From: Methylococcaceae bacterium
GTDB lineage: Bacteria > Pseudomonadota > Gammaproteobacteria > Methylococcales > Methylomonadaceae
DNA length: 7,951 nucleotides
Reading direction: 5' to 3'
Assembly (NCBI GenBank): GCA_947506075.1
Contig: CANNNN010000115.1
Coordinates: 1-7,951, forward strand
Part shown: positions 1-6,739 of the stretch, piece by piece
Layout of the letters: each line of letters starts with the position of its first letter
Numbering within the stretch: the stretch's first letter is position 1
Translations under genes and position numbers: made by a program
Notes under the pieces: model-generated
Told to the model about the DNA's origin: nothing
What the model saw: only the letters and a program-made list of their open reading frames with translations
The model's database searches: none

Positions 1-1110
1 ATCGCCCAGGCCGACCTGGCCTGTGTGATGTACAACGTGCAAAGCGCCGGTCGCCAGGAAGGCGTGTACCGCATCCTGGCTATCATGCTCGAAGCAAAGT
101 CACCAAAAACCCTGTGCGGCGTGGTGCGCAATGCCTATCGACCCGGCCAGGAAGTCAGCATACATACACTGGAAGAGTTGCCGTCCCTGCAGTTCGACAT
201 GCTGACCACGCTGGTGATCGGCAACCGTTTTACCCAACGCAAGCGAGGCTTTATTTTTACGCCGCGCGGCTACAATAGTTGGGAACTGCCCAGCGCCAAT
301 AGCGACGCAGTTCCTGCCGAACAGCCACAACCGAACCCGCTACCGGAACAGGCCTTATGGATTTTTTCCGGCACCAGCGACGGCAACCAGCTGGCTAACG
401 AACTGGCACAACAGGGCTATCCGGTCGTGGTCTCGGCTGCAACCGAATATGGCGGAGAAGTCGCCAGCCAGCATTGCACCGGCGTGTCGGTCTGGGCCGG
501 TCATCAAGGTGTAGAAGCGCAAAAACAGGCCTTGGCCCAAAACCAGGCACGAGTCATAATCGATGCAACCCATCCTTATGCGAAGCTGATCTCGGAACAA
601 TTGATGGGCTTGTCACTTAGCCTGAATATTCCGTACCTGCGTTTTGAGCGGCCCAGTTCTTTTGCAGCCGATACCGGCATTGAATGCGACTCGACAGAGC
701 AGGCGGCTAAGCTAGCTATTGCACGGGGAAAACGCATTTTCCTGACCACGGGCTCCAAGGATTTGGCTGTTTTTCTTAACTCGCCTGGCGCCGATCAAAT
801 AGAATGGTTTGTACGTGTCACGCCCGAACCTGAATTTATCCAGCGGGCTATAGCTCTAGGCGTGCCGCGCAGCCATATTTGCGCGATGCAAGGACCGTTC
901 TCGCAAGCTTTCAATGAAGTCTTGTGGCGGGATCTTGACATCGATTGTGTGATCACCAAGGATTCCGGCGATGCCGGGGGCTTTAATGCCAAGGTAGCGG
1001 CGTCCGAGGCGCTAAAGATTCCGTTGCTGGTCATCAAGCGGCCAAAACTTGACTATCCCTTTATCACCTCGTCATTCGATGGGATATTAAGGCAATTACA
1101 AACAGGATAA
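1..1110 (+). CDS. cobJ-cobK: CobJ-CobK fusion (3' part): precorrin-3B C17-methyltransferase end plus precorrin-6A reductase
   Basis: The reading frame is open from base 1, so the gene starts upstream of the window; the ATG at 25 lies inside a conserved strand and is not the real start. Positions 1 to about 290 match the C-terminal end of the SAM-dependent methylase CobJ: MYNVQSAGR (25-51; family form LYNPRSKGR), GVVRNA (118-135), DMLTTLVIGN (196-225) and TPRGY near 259. CobJ methylates C17 and contracts the ring. After a Pro/Gln-rich linker (about 291-345) comes a full CobK/CbiJ domain: GTSDG (370-384) for NADPH binding, DATHPYA (562-582), YLRFERP, TTGSKDL, RVTPEP and TKDSGDAGGFNAK (from 955). 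CobK reduces precorrin-6A (or its cobalt form) to 6B in the cytosol. No stop or restart separates the halves, so this is a single bifunctional polypeptide. Aerobic versus anaerobic pathway cannot be settled from this fragment. Confidence 0.88.
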   Translation: MAQADLACVMYNVQSAGRQEGVYRILAIMLEAKSPKTLCGVVRNAYRPGQEVSIHTLEELPSLQFDMLTTLVIGNRFTQRKRGFIFTPRGYNSWELPSANSDAVPAEQPQPNPLPEQALWIFSGTSDGNQLANELAQQGYPVVVSAATEYGGEVASQHCTGVSVWAGHQGVEAQKQALAQNQARVIIDATHPYAKLISEQLMGLSLSLNIPYLRFERPSSFAADTGIECDSTEQAAKLAIARGKRIFLTTGSKDLAVFLNSPGADQIEWFVRVTPEPEFIQRAIALGVPRSHICAMQGPFSQAFNEVLWRDLDIDCVITKDSGDAGGFNAKVAASEALKIPLLVIKRPKLDYPFITSSFDGILRQLQTG

Positions 1111-1259
1111 ATAACTGCCACAGATTCACAGATTCAGTGCATTAAATACGGGTTAAACTTTCGGTACTAGGAAATATGAAAAAATTAATCTGTGAATCTG
1201 TGGCGTTCTGTTTTTAATACCTTAGTAGTTACTAATTTTTATATTTATTAGCCCTTATC
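1111..1259. other. Intergenic gap between the cobJ-cobK fusion and cobW
   Basis: This AT-rich 149-bp gap breaks an otherwise tight cob gene order (the next junction overlaps by 4 bp). Most of it is the inverted-repeat element at 1117-1204. To its right, TTAGTA (1222-1227) and TACTAA (1230-1235) form a small palindrome with a 2-bp centre, followed by five T and a TATATT at 1240-1245 that could be a -10 box, though no good -35 stands at the right distance. I see no Shine-Dalgarno sequence before the cobW ATG and no cobalamin riboswitch signature. Confidence 0.6.
1117..1204. repeat. Perfect 18-bp inverted repeat, palindromic intergenic element
   Basis: The left arm GCCACAGATTCACAGATT (1117-1134) is the exact reverse complement of the right arm AATCTGTGAATCTGTGGC (1187-1204); 52 bp lie between them. 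Each arm contains a tandem pair of one 8-mer: CAGATTCA twice at 1121-1136 on the left and AATCTGTG twice at 1187-1202 on the right. It begins 6 bp after the cobJ-cobK stop. In RNA it could form an 18-bp stem with a long loop. There is no T-run directly after the right arm, so it is not a standard intrinsic terminator. Similar CTGTG-rich palindromes occur as dispersed intergenic repeats in many proteobacteria (recollection, not checked), so a small non-autonomous mobile repeat is my preferred reading. Confidence 0.8.
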
Positions 1260-2381
1260 ATGACATTTCAACACCTTATTCCGGTCACCATCGTGACCGG
1301 TTTTCTCGGTTCAGGTAAAACCACCTTGCTAAGCAATCTGCTTAAAAGCCGGAAAAACCGCCGCCTTGCCTTATTGATCAACGAGTTTGGCGAAGTCTCC
1401 ATTGATGGAGCGCTGATTCGGGACAGCGCAAACGGCAATGACCAGATCAGAATACATGATTTCCCTTACGGCCTGATTGCCTATGGCGACGATGATCATT
1501 TCATTCCTACGCTGCAGGCTATCGCCGAGCGCCGCGCTAATGTCGACCATCTGTTGATAGAAACGTCGGGTCTGGCCCTGCCTACGGCAGTCATGGAACT
1601 ACTGCAAACACCCGCACTTGCCGAAAATTTTATTCTGGATGCAACCTTGGCCGTGGTCGACACGCCGTTACTGTTGTCCGATCAGTTTGATCGTAACCTT
1701 GAGCCGAACAGTCCGCAATCAGCCGTTGCGGCTTCGGTTGCAAGCTTGTTTGAGCAACAGCTTGAATATGCCGATATCGTGGTCTTGAATAAAATCGATG
1801 CACTGGAGGAGGAGGAGGACTTGCTGCTCGCCGAACAACGGATTAGGGACCGGGCGCCAAATGTGCGTTTTCTGGAGCTGGCTTATAACGCGCAACTTGA
1901 TATTCGGCTCGCCGTTGGCCTGCGCCTGCACCAACCCACTTTTATTCCGCAAAACCACCGGTTTACGCCGGGATCGGATACGCCGACCCTGAATTGTCAT
2001 GAACGGCTGAACGGTCATGCCCATTCCGGTTTTGCAGGCCACAATCACGGACTGGCAACACACAAACATTTTCATGAGCAGGATCCGGGCTGGCTCTCGT
2101 TCGTGCTGCGCAGTTCTGAATTGCAGCCCACCGAAGCACTGAAACACGCCTTGATCGAAATCGCCAAAGCCGAACCCTTACTGCGCTGCAAGGGTTTTAT
2201 ATTAGCCGCAGACCCTGTGCAGACTGTTCTGGTCCAGGGTGTGCGCACCCGCATCGCGTTAACGACCCAATCAAAACCACAAGCTTCGAAAAAATCGGAA
2301 CTGGTTTTTATCGGTTATCATCTTAACCGTAATACAATCGCTAAGCGCTTATCCGAATTGACGGGAACTGTCTGGAAGTGA
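1260..2381 (+). CDS. cobW: CobW-type GTPase (COG0523 G3E family) lacking the CxCC motif
   Basis: This 373-aa protein has the G3E P-loop GTPase order: Walker A GFLGSGKTT (residues 14-22), NEFGEVSID (41-49), the switch motif ETSGLALP (101-108), the guanine-specificity motif NKID (177-180), a His-rich stretch (247-272, eight His) and a C-terminal CobW_C domain (about 277-373, ending ELVFIGYHLNR...). Family members are metallochaperones; CobW is linked to cobalt supply for corrin chelation. The oddity is at residues 71-75, where the usual GCICC (CxCC metal-binding motif) reads GLIAY; flanking residues still align. Only two Cys remain (246, 334 region). The ATG at 1260 is the only start compatible with an intact P-loop, because an in-frame TAA lies at 1233 and no start codon comes between; it has no visible Shine-Dalgarno. 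The stop overlaps the cobB start, so the two genes are probably translationally coupled. The cobW symbol rests on family and context; the metal specificity is inferred. Confidence 0.85.
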   Translation: MTFQHLIPVTIVTGFLGSGKTTLLSNLLKSRKNRRLALLINEFGEVSIDGALIRDSANGNDQIRIHDFPYGLIAYGDDDHFIPTLQAIAERRANVDHLLIETSGLALPTAVMELLQTPALAENFILDATLAVVDTPLLLSDQFDRNLEPNSPQSAVAASVASLFEQQLEYADIVVLNKIDALEEEEDLLLAEQRIRDRAPNVRFLELAYNAQLDIRLAVGLRLHQPTFIPQNHRFTPGSDTPTLNCHERLNGHAHSGFAGHNHGLATHKHFHEQDPGWLSFVLRSSELQPTEALKHALIEIAKAEPLLRCKGFILAADPVQTVLVQGVRTRIALTTQSKPQASKKSELVFIGYHLNRNTIAKRLSELTGTVWK

Positions 2382-3676
2382 CTTATCCAAAAACACGCTG
2401 CCCTGCCCTATTCATCACCGCCCCCGGCTCCAATCACGGCAAGACTACGATTACCGCTGCGATCGCCCGCTATCATGTCAATCAGGGCTGTAAAGTCCGG
2501 GTATTTAAATCCGGCCCTGATTTTCTTGACCCGATGATACTCGAACGCGCTTGTGGTCTGCCGGTGTATCAGCTCGATCTTTGGCTGATGGGTGAAAGCG
2601 AATGCAGACGCTTGCTTTACGAAGCCGCACTTGAGGCAGATTTGATCTTGATTGAAGGCGTGATGGGCTTGTTCGATGGCGAGCCTTGCTGCGCCGATCT
2701 TGCAGAATTATTAGCCGTGCCGGTACTGGCTGTCATTAATGCAACAGGGACTGCACAAACATTGGGCGCGATAGCCTACGGACTTGCAAACTACCGACCC
2801 AAGCTGCTGTTTTCCGGCATATTAGCCAATAACGTCGCGAGCCAGCGACATGACGAAATGATCAGGCAAGGCATACCTTCCGAGTTATGCTATTTTGGCC
2901 AAATACCACGAGACAGCCGGTTTGTATTGCCTGAACGGCATCTGGGTCTGGTTCAGGCCGAAGAAATCAACGATCTCGATACGCGGATATTAGCCGCAGC
3001 AACAGCGATTGCCTCAACCGGGCTTGCTTGCCTTCCGGAAGCTGTCGAATTTATCAAGCCTAAACCCAGCACACCACCTCAACTGCTATGCGGCATCCGC
3101 ATCGGCATTGCCCGCGACCCTGCATTTTCATTTATTTACGCCGCTAATCTGGATCTGCTGCGGGCGATGGGCGCGACGCTGAGGTTCTTTTCACCGCTTG
3201 CGGATACTAAATTGCCTGAGGTTGACAGTATTTATCTGCCGGGCGGTTATCCCGAGTTGCATCTGAATGTTCTGCAAGATAATCTGACTATGAAGGCAGC
3301 GCTACAAATGCACTTCCGGCAAGGAAAACCGATCTACGCGGAATGCGGGGGATTTTTGTATATGCTGGAATCGATTATTGATAAGGCCGGTCATAGTGGT
3401 GAAATGATCGGGCTATTACCCGGTCATGCGATCATGCAAGATAGATTAACCGGTTTGGGGTATCAATCGGCACCTATGTCCGCTGGAGTACTCCGCAGTC
3501 ATACTTTCCATCATTCACTGATCGAAACGCCGCTTATCCCCCTTGCCTTCGGTGAACGCCTGCATAACACCTCAGCAGGGGAAGCCATTTATCGGCTGAA
3601 ACGATTGACCGCCAGTTATCTGCATTGTTATTTTGCTTCAAACCCAGAGGCCGCAGCGGAATTGTTTTTGCCTTGA
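2378..3676 (+). CDS. cobB: Cobyrinic/hydrogenobyrinic acid a,c-diamide synthase
   Basis: This 432-aa enzyme, of usual family length, uses ATP and glutamine to amidate the a and c side chains of the corrin ring (CobB on hydrogenobyrinic acid, CbiA on cobyrinic acid). The N-terminal dethiobiotin-synthetase-like domain carries the P-loop APGSNHGKTT (residues 15-24), KSGPDFLDP (44-52) and IEGVMGLFDG (92-101). The C-terminal class I amidotransferase (GATase_3) domain has YLPGGYPE (287-293 region), the nucleophile Cys323 in YAECGGFLYM and the catalytic His416 in YLHCYF. The start is GTG at 2378, inside the cobW stop (GTGA overlap 2378-2381), with a weak GGGAA at 2363-2367. The P-loop has Asn-His where many relatives have Ser-Gly or a similar pair, but Gly-Lys-Thr is intact, so activity is expected. 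Its last 49 bases overlap the opposing GGDEF-EAL gene. Confidence 0.93.
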   Translation: MTYPKTRCPALFITAPGSNHGKTTITAAIARYHVNQGCKVRVFKSGPDFLDPMILERACGLPVYQLDLWLMGESECRRLLYEAALEADLILIEGVMGLFDGEPCCADLAELLAVPVLAVINATGTAQTLGAIAYGLANYRPKLLFSGILANNVASQRHDEMIRQGIPSELCYFGQIPRDSRFVLPERHLGLVQAEEINDLDTRILAAATAIASTGLACLPEAVEFIKPKPSTPPQLLCGIRIGIARDPAFSFIYAANLDLLRAMGATLRFFSPLADTKLPEVDSIYLPGGYPELHLNVLQDNLTMKAALQMHFRQGKPIYAECGGFLYMLESIIDKAGHSGEMIGLLPGHAIMQDRLTGLGYQSAPMSAGVLRSHTFHHSLIETPLIPLAFGERLHNTSAGEAIYRLKRLTASYLHCYFASNPEAAAELFLP

Positions 3677-6270
3677 ATTCCTAGTGACTGTTCAAACTGA
3701 TCCAGTGGCAACGGCCTGCCAAACAGATAACCCTGGATCGCAGAGCAGCCATACTGTTCCAAAAATGCGCGCTGTTCTTCCGTTTCTACACCCTCGGCAA
3801 TCACTTCCATGCACAGATTATTGGCCATGCCAATAATGGTTTGCACGATCACGGCATCGGTGGGTTTTACGCCAATATTGCGCACGAAGGATTGGTCAAT
3901 CTTCAACTGATTGAGCGGCAGTTGCGTCAAATACGCCAACGAGGAATAGCCAGTACCGAAATCATCCATTGAGAAATGCACCCCGACTTCTTTAAGTTCC
4001 TGCATCTTGATGATCGTGTCATCTATGTTATCCAATACCAAGCTTTCGGTAAGTTCCAGCTTGAGTCGATCAGCCGAAATAGCATATTTTTTAAGCATAG
4101 CGCAAACCTGTTCGACAAAACAAGCTTGATGGAATTGATGGGCGCTGACATTGACGGCAAGCTGCAAATGCCGAGTCTGGGGAATAGATTCCCATTTTTT
4201 TAGCTGGGCGCAGGCTGAATCCAATACCCACAGGCCTATGGGCAGGATCAGCCTAGTTTCTTCAGCCAGAGGAATAAACTCTGACGGCGAAACAAAACCG
4301 CGTCCTGGATGTTCCCAGCGCAACAGCACTTCGGCGCCTATGACTTTACGGTCATGCTGTGCCTGCAACTGAAAATAAAGCTTTAATTGATTATTTGTCA
4401 GTGCACACTGTAAGTCCATCTCTAGCGTAACGCGATCGGTAACCGCTGCCTGCATCTTGGGCTCAAAAAAACGTAGTGTATTGCGGCCGGCTGCTTTGGC
4501 CGCGTACATAGCGATATCCACGCGCTTCAGCAGCTCTTCCACGGACTCCTTATTATTGAACAACGTGATACCGATGCTCGGTGTGCTGTGGTATTCATGA
4601 TGGCTAAGCTGATAGATTTGATTCAGTGCAGTCAGGATTTTTTCGCCGACGACCCCGGTTTGATTGGCTGCTTCCATCGCATTAATGCTCAATGCTTCCA
4701 GTATTACCACAAACTCATCACCTCCCTGGCGAGCCACGGTATCGCCCTCACGAATACAACCCGCGAGACGCATTCCAACCTGAGTCAATAGCAGATCTCC
4801 CATATCATGTCCCAACGTATCATTCAGTGCTTTGAAATTATCCAGATCGATAAACAGCAACGCCCCATACTTTCTACTTCTGTTGCTAATAGCAATCGCT
4901 TTACCCAAGCGATCCTGAAACAAGCGGCGATTGGGCAACAAGGTAAGCGGGTCGTAATAAGCCAGGTTATGAATTTTTGCCGCCGCGTCCTTATTCGTAG
5001 TGATATCAGAAAAGGAGGCAACGTAACAGCCGATGCTACCGTCAATCGCGCTGACTGAAAAAATATTTAGCCACACGTTATAAATCATACCATCCTTGTG
5101 TCGGCTCCAGATCTCGCCCTGCCAACAACCTTTATCCTTCAGCGTATTCCACATGCATTGATAAAAAGCTTTGTTGTGCCGACCGGAATTGAGTAAACGC
5201 GGTGTCTGACCCACAGATTCAAGGTCGCTGTAACCGGTCATCCGGGTGAACGCCTGATTGACACGCATGATGACGGCATTGGTATCAGTTATAAATATTC
5301 CCTCTTGAGACTCAAAAGCCGCAGCAGCAATGCGTAGCTGCTCTTCATTAAACCTGCGCTCGGTGATGTCCATCTCAATACCCGCGATTCGCAGGGGATA
5401 TCCATTGGTATCGCGCTTAATCACGACGCCATGACCCAATAGCCATATCCATGATCCCGACAATGTGCGAGTACGATATTCGGCCTGGAAAAATGCGGTG
5501 CGATTTTCTAAATGTCCCGTCAACGCAGCATAATAGCTAGAAAGGTCATCAGGATGAATGCCGTTTTTCCAGGTGTTCAGATTAGGATCTATATCCTCAA
5601 GCCTATAACCGCGCAGTTTAGCCCAACATTCGTTAACTATGCCCCGTTCGGATTTTATATCCCAGTCCCATGAAGCCAATCCGGCACTAGCCAAAATCAT
5701 GTCCGTGGTCATAGTAAATTCGCAATAGGTTGTTTGGGACTGTTTGTGTAAAGTGAGATCGCTCAGTGTGACACGCAGTCGTGCATTCTGATTACCTGAC
5801 ATTTCACACCGGCAGTCCAGGTAAACAGGCAACTCGCCGCCGTCGTAGCGTTTCAGTGTCAACGCTATAGCCTGCCGCTGGTTATGTCTTATCGCGCCCG
5901 ATAAAAAATACTGCCAGCCGTCACCGTCTTGAGGGGCAACAAACTCAGTAAACCGCCGAGTAAGCAATTCTTGATGATCCACTCCCAAAAAATCTGCGGC
6001 TGCAAGGTTAATTTCAGCGATCAGTCCCTCGTGGGTCAGTATTAGGCAACCGACAGCTGCAACATCATAAATAGGATCACGATATGTTTCGAGAGCAGCA
6101 TGAGCTCGCCGCAGCGCCTCATTTTGCATTTCCAGTTCGATCAGATGTGTCCGAAGTTCATGCAGTAAATCAGTAGCCGGGCAAACAGCTGATTCGATCA
6201 CCACAGCATCATAACACTGTAAATCCGCCGCCAAATCCATCGGGGCTTCACCTTTTATATCCTTTTTCAT
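3628..6270 (-). CDS. PAS-PAS-PAS-GGDEF-EAL cyclic di-GMP signalling protein
   Basis: This 880-aa protein has no signal peptide or membrane segment and should be cytosolic. An N-terminal helix (about 33-62, ELRTHLIELEMQNEALRRA) leads into three PAS sensor domains at about 65-175, 188-305 (PAS_3 type, SWDWDI...GIEMDITERR) and 315-428 (GRHNKAFYQCMW...SFSDIT). The diguanylate cyclase domain (about 436-600) has an intact GGDEF at 516-520 and an inhibitory I-site RxxD at 507-510, five residues before it. The EAL domain (about 615-865) keeps its catalytic set: E647 in EVLLRW (an EVL variant of EAL), NVS, ELTES, the pair D769-D770 in DDFGTGYSS, LKID, EGVE (826-829) and QGYLFG. Both making and breaking cyclic di-GMP therefore look possible; which one dominates cannot be read from sequence. 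The ligand sensed by the PAS domains is unknown. The gene converges on cobB and is divergent from the regulator at 6740. The start could be the ATG at 6270 or at 6240. Confidence 0.93.
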   Translation of the reverse strand: MKKDIKGEAPMDLAADLQCYDAVVIESAVCPATDLLHELRTHLIELEMQNEALRRAHAALETYRDPIYDVAAVGCLILTHEGLIAEINLAAADFLGVDHQELLTRRFTEFVAPQDGDGWQYFLSGAIRHNQRQAIALTLKRYDGGELPVYLDCRCEMSGNQNARLRVTLSDLTLHKQSQTTYCEFTMTTDMILASAGLASWDWDIKSERGIVNECWAKLRGYRLEDIDPNLNTWKNGIHPDDLSSYYAALTGHLENRTAFFQAEYRTRTLSGSWIWLLGHGVVIKRDTNGYPLRIAGIEMDITERRFNEEQLRIAAAAFESQEGIFITDTNAVIMRVNQAFTRMTGYSDLESVGQTPRLLNSGRHNKAFYQCMWNTLKDKGCWQGEIWSRHKDGMIYNVWLNIFSVSAIDGSIGCYVASFSDITTNKDAAAKIHNLAYYDPLTLLPNRRLFQDRLGKAIAISNRSRKYGALLFIDLDNFKALNDTLGHDMGDLLLTQVGMRLAGCIREGDTVARQGGDEFVVILEALSINAMEAANQTGVVGEKILTALNQIYQLSHHEYHSTPSIGITLFNNKESVEELLKRVDIAMYAAKAAGRNTLRFFEPKMQAAVTDRVTLEMDLQCALTNNQLKLYFQLQAQHDRKVIGAEVLLRWEHPGRGFVSPSEFIPLAEETRLILPIGLWVLDSACAQLKKWESIPQTRHLQLAVNVSAHQFHQACFVEQVCAMLKKYAISADRLKLELTESLVLDNIDDTIIKMQELKEVGVHFSMDDFGTGYSSLAYLTQLPLNQLKIDQSFVRNIGVKPTDAVIVQTIIGMANNLCMEVIAEGVETEEQRAFLEQYGCSAIQGYLFGRPLPLDQFEQSLGIQGKNNSAAASGFEAK

Positions 6271-6281
6271 ACTACACCTTT
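6240..6281 (-). promoter_or_regulatory. Two equal ribosome-binding sites deciding the GGDEF-EAL start
   Basis: On the minus strand the same AAAGGTG sequence appears twice: at 6281-6275, four bases before the ATG at 6270-6268, and at 6255-6249, eight bases before the in-frame ATG at 6240-6238 (Met11). The second copy lies in the codons between the two starts. The spacing is at least as good for the inner start. The longer form was kept as the gene call; the shorter one would lose only MKKDIKGEAP and no domain. Confidence 0.55.
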
Positions 6282-6739
6282 AGAATTTTTGGAATAGACT
6301 GAATAATATTTCAATGCGTGGCAATCAATCTGGCTGTTAAATAATCTGGTTTTTATGAATCGCATGATTAGCTTGAGACTTTTCGCTGCGATAGCTTGGA
6401 AGGAATCTGTGTGGTCGATATTTGGCTAACTTTCCATATGAAATATCTTATATATATCTATTTATGACGTACATTAACAAGGCAAATACACAAACAAAAT
6501 ACGTGATAATACTTAATTTCGTCAACAATACCCCTAACACTAAAGTGGATACTCAGCGTTATTGTTTGCCAGAAAGGAATCTTTTACATAATACTAAGAT
6601 TGTGATAATCTAAATATAACCTGCTAATTTATTTGGATTTATTTTCACATAACTCCATCTCATGCTGTGCTCAGCGATTATATTTCTTTGCTTACTCTTC
6701 ACTCCTTATTCGCTCTACTGAATATTACCAGGACACCTA
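6271..6739. other. AT-rich divergent intergenic region, no convincing gene
   Basis: These 469 bp separate the start of the GGDEF-EAL gene (leftward) from the start of the OmpR-like regulator (rightward), so promoters for both must lie here. Visible structure: ATCGCA (6359-6364) and TGCGAT (6387-6392) as an inverted repeat; TAGCTTG as a direct repeat at 6369-6375 and 6392-6398, 23 bp apart; an alternating AT tract around 6447-6460; and the palindrome AGATT-GTGAT-AATCT at 6597-6611 overlapping a possible -10 (GATAAT, 6604-6609). No tRNA, riboswitch or strong terminator hairpin is evident. A 63-codon frame from a TTG at 6422 has no ribosome-binding site or recognisable content and was not called. 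Confidence 0.6.
6730..6733 (+). promoter_or_regulatory. Ribosome-binding site of the OmpR-like regulator
   Basis: AGGA lies six bases upstream of the ATG at 6740 and supports that start. The ATG also places the first receiver strand (FRILLIS) at residues 5-11, as expected for a full-length receiver domain. Confidence 0.65.

Noticed and set aside
1117..1204. The inverted repeat as an intrinsic terminator of the cobJ-cobK transcript
   Set aside because: The loop would be 52 nt, the stem is not GC-rich, and there is no T-run directly after the right arm (five T only at 1211-1215 after GTTCTG); a terminator role cannot be excluded but is not supported.
1111..1259. Possible cobalamin riboswitch before cobW
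   Set aside because: The gap is only 149 bp and is mostly the inverted repeat; no B12-box-like conserved core could be seen.
1804..1818. GAG-repeat giving four Glu in a row plus Asp in CobW
   Set aside because: It is a short acidic run after NKID in a variable surface region; nothing suggests function or instability beyond normal variation.
1719..2147. 142-codon open frame on the - strand inside cobW
   Set aside because: It lies wholly antisense to a well-supported GTPase gene and its product shows no domain; it is a shadow of the codon pattern of cobW.
5211..5221. CCACAGATTCA within the GGDEF-EAL gene, matching 11 bases of the intergenic repeat arm
   Set aside because: It is inside a conserved PAS coding stretch (reading ESVG on the - strand), without a paired arm; most likely coincidence.
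6404..6411. Single AATCTGTG in the divergent intergenic region, same 8-mer as the repeat arms
   Set aside because: It is one copy only, with no partner in inverted orientation nearby; too short to call a second element.
6422..6613. 63-codon open frame on the + strand in the intergenic region
   Set aside because: It starts at TTG with no Shine-Dalgarno, the product is low-complexity and Ile/Asn/Thr-rich as expected for AT-rich non-coding DNA, and no known motif is visible.
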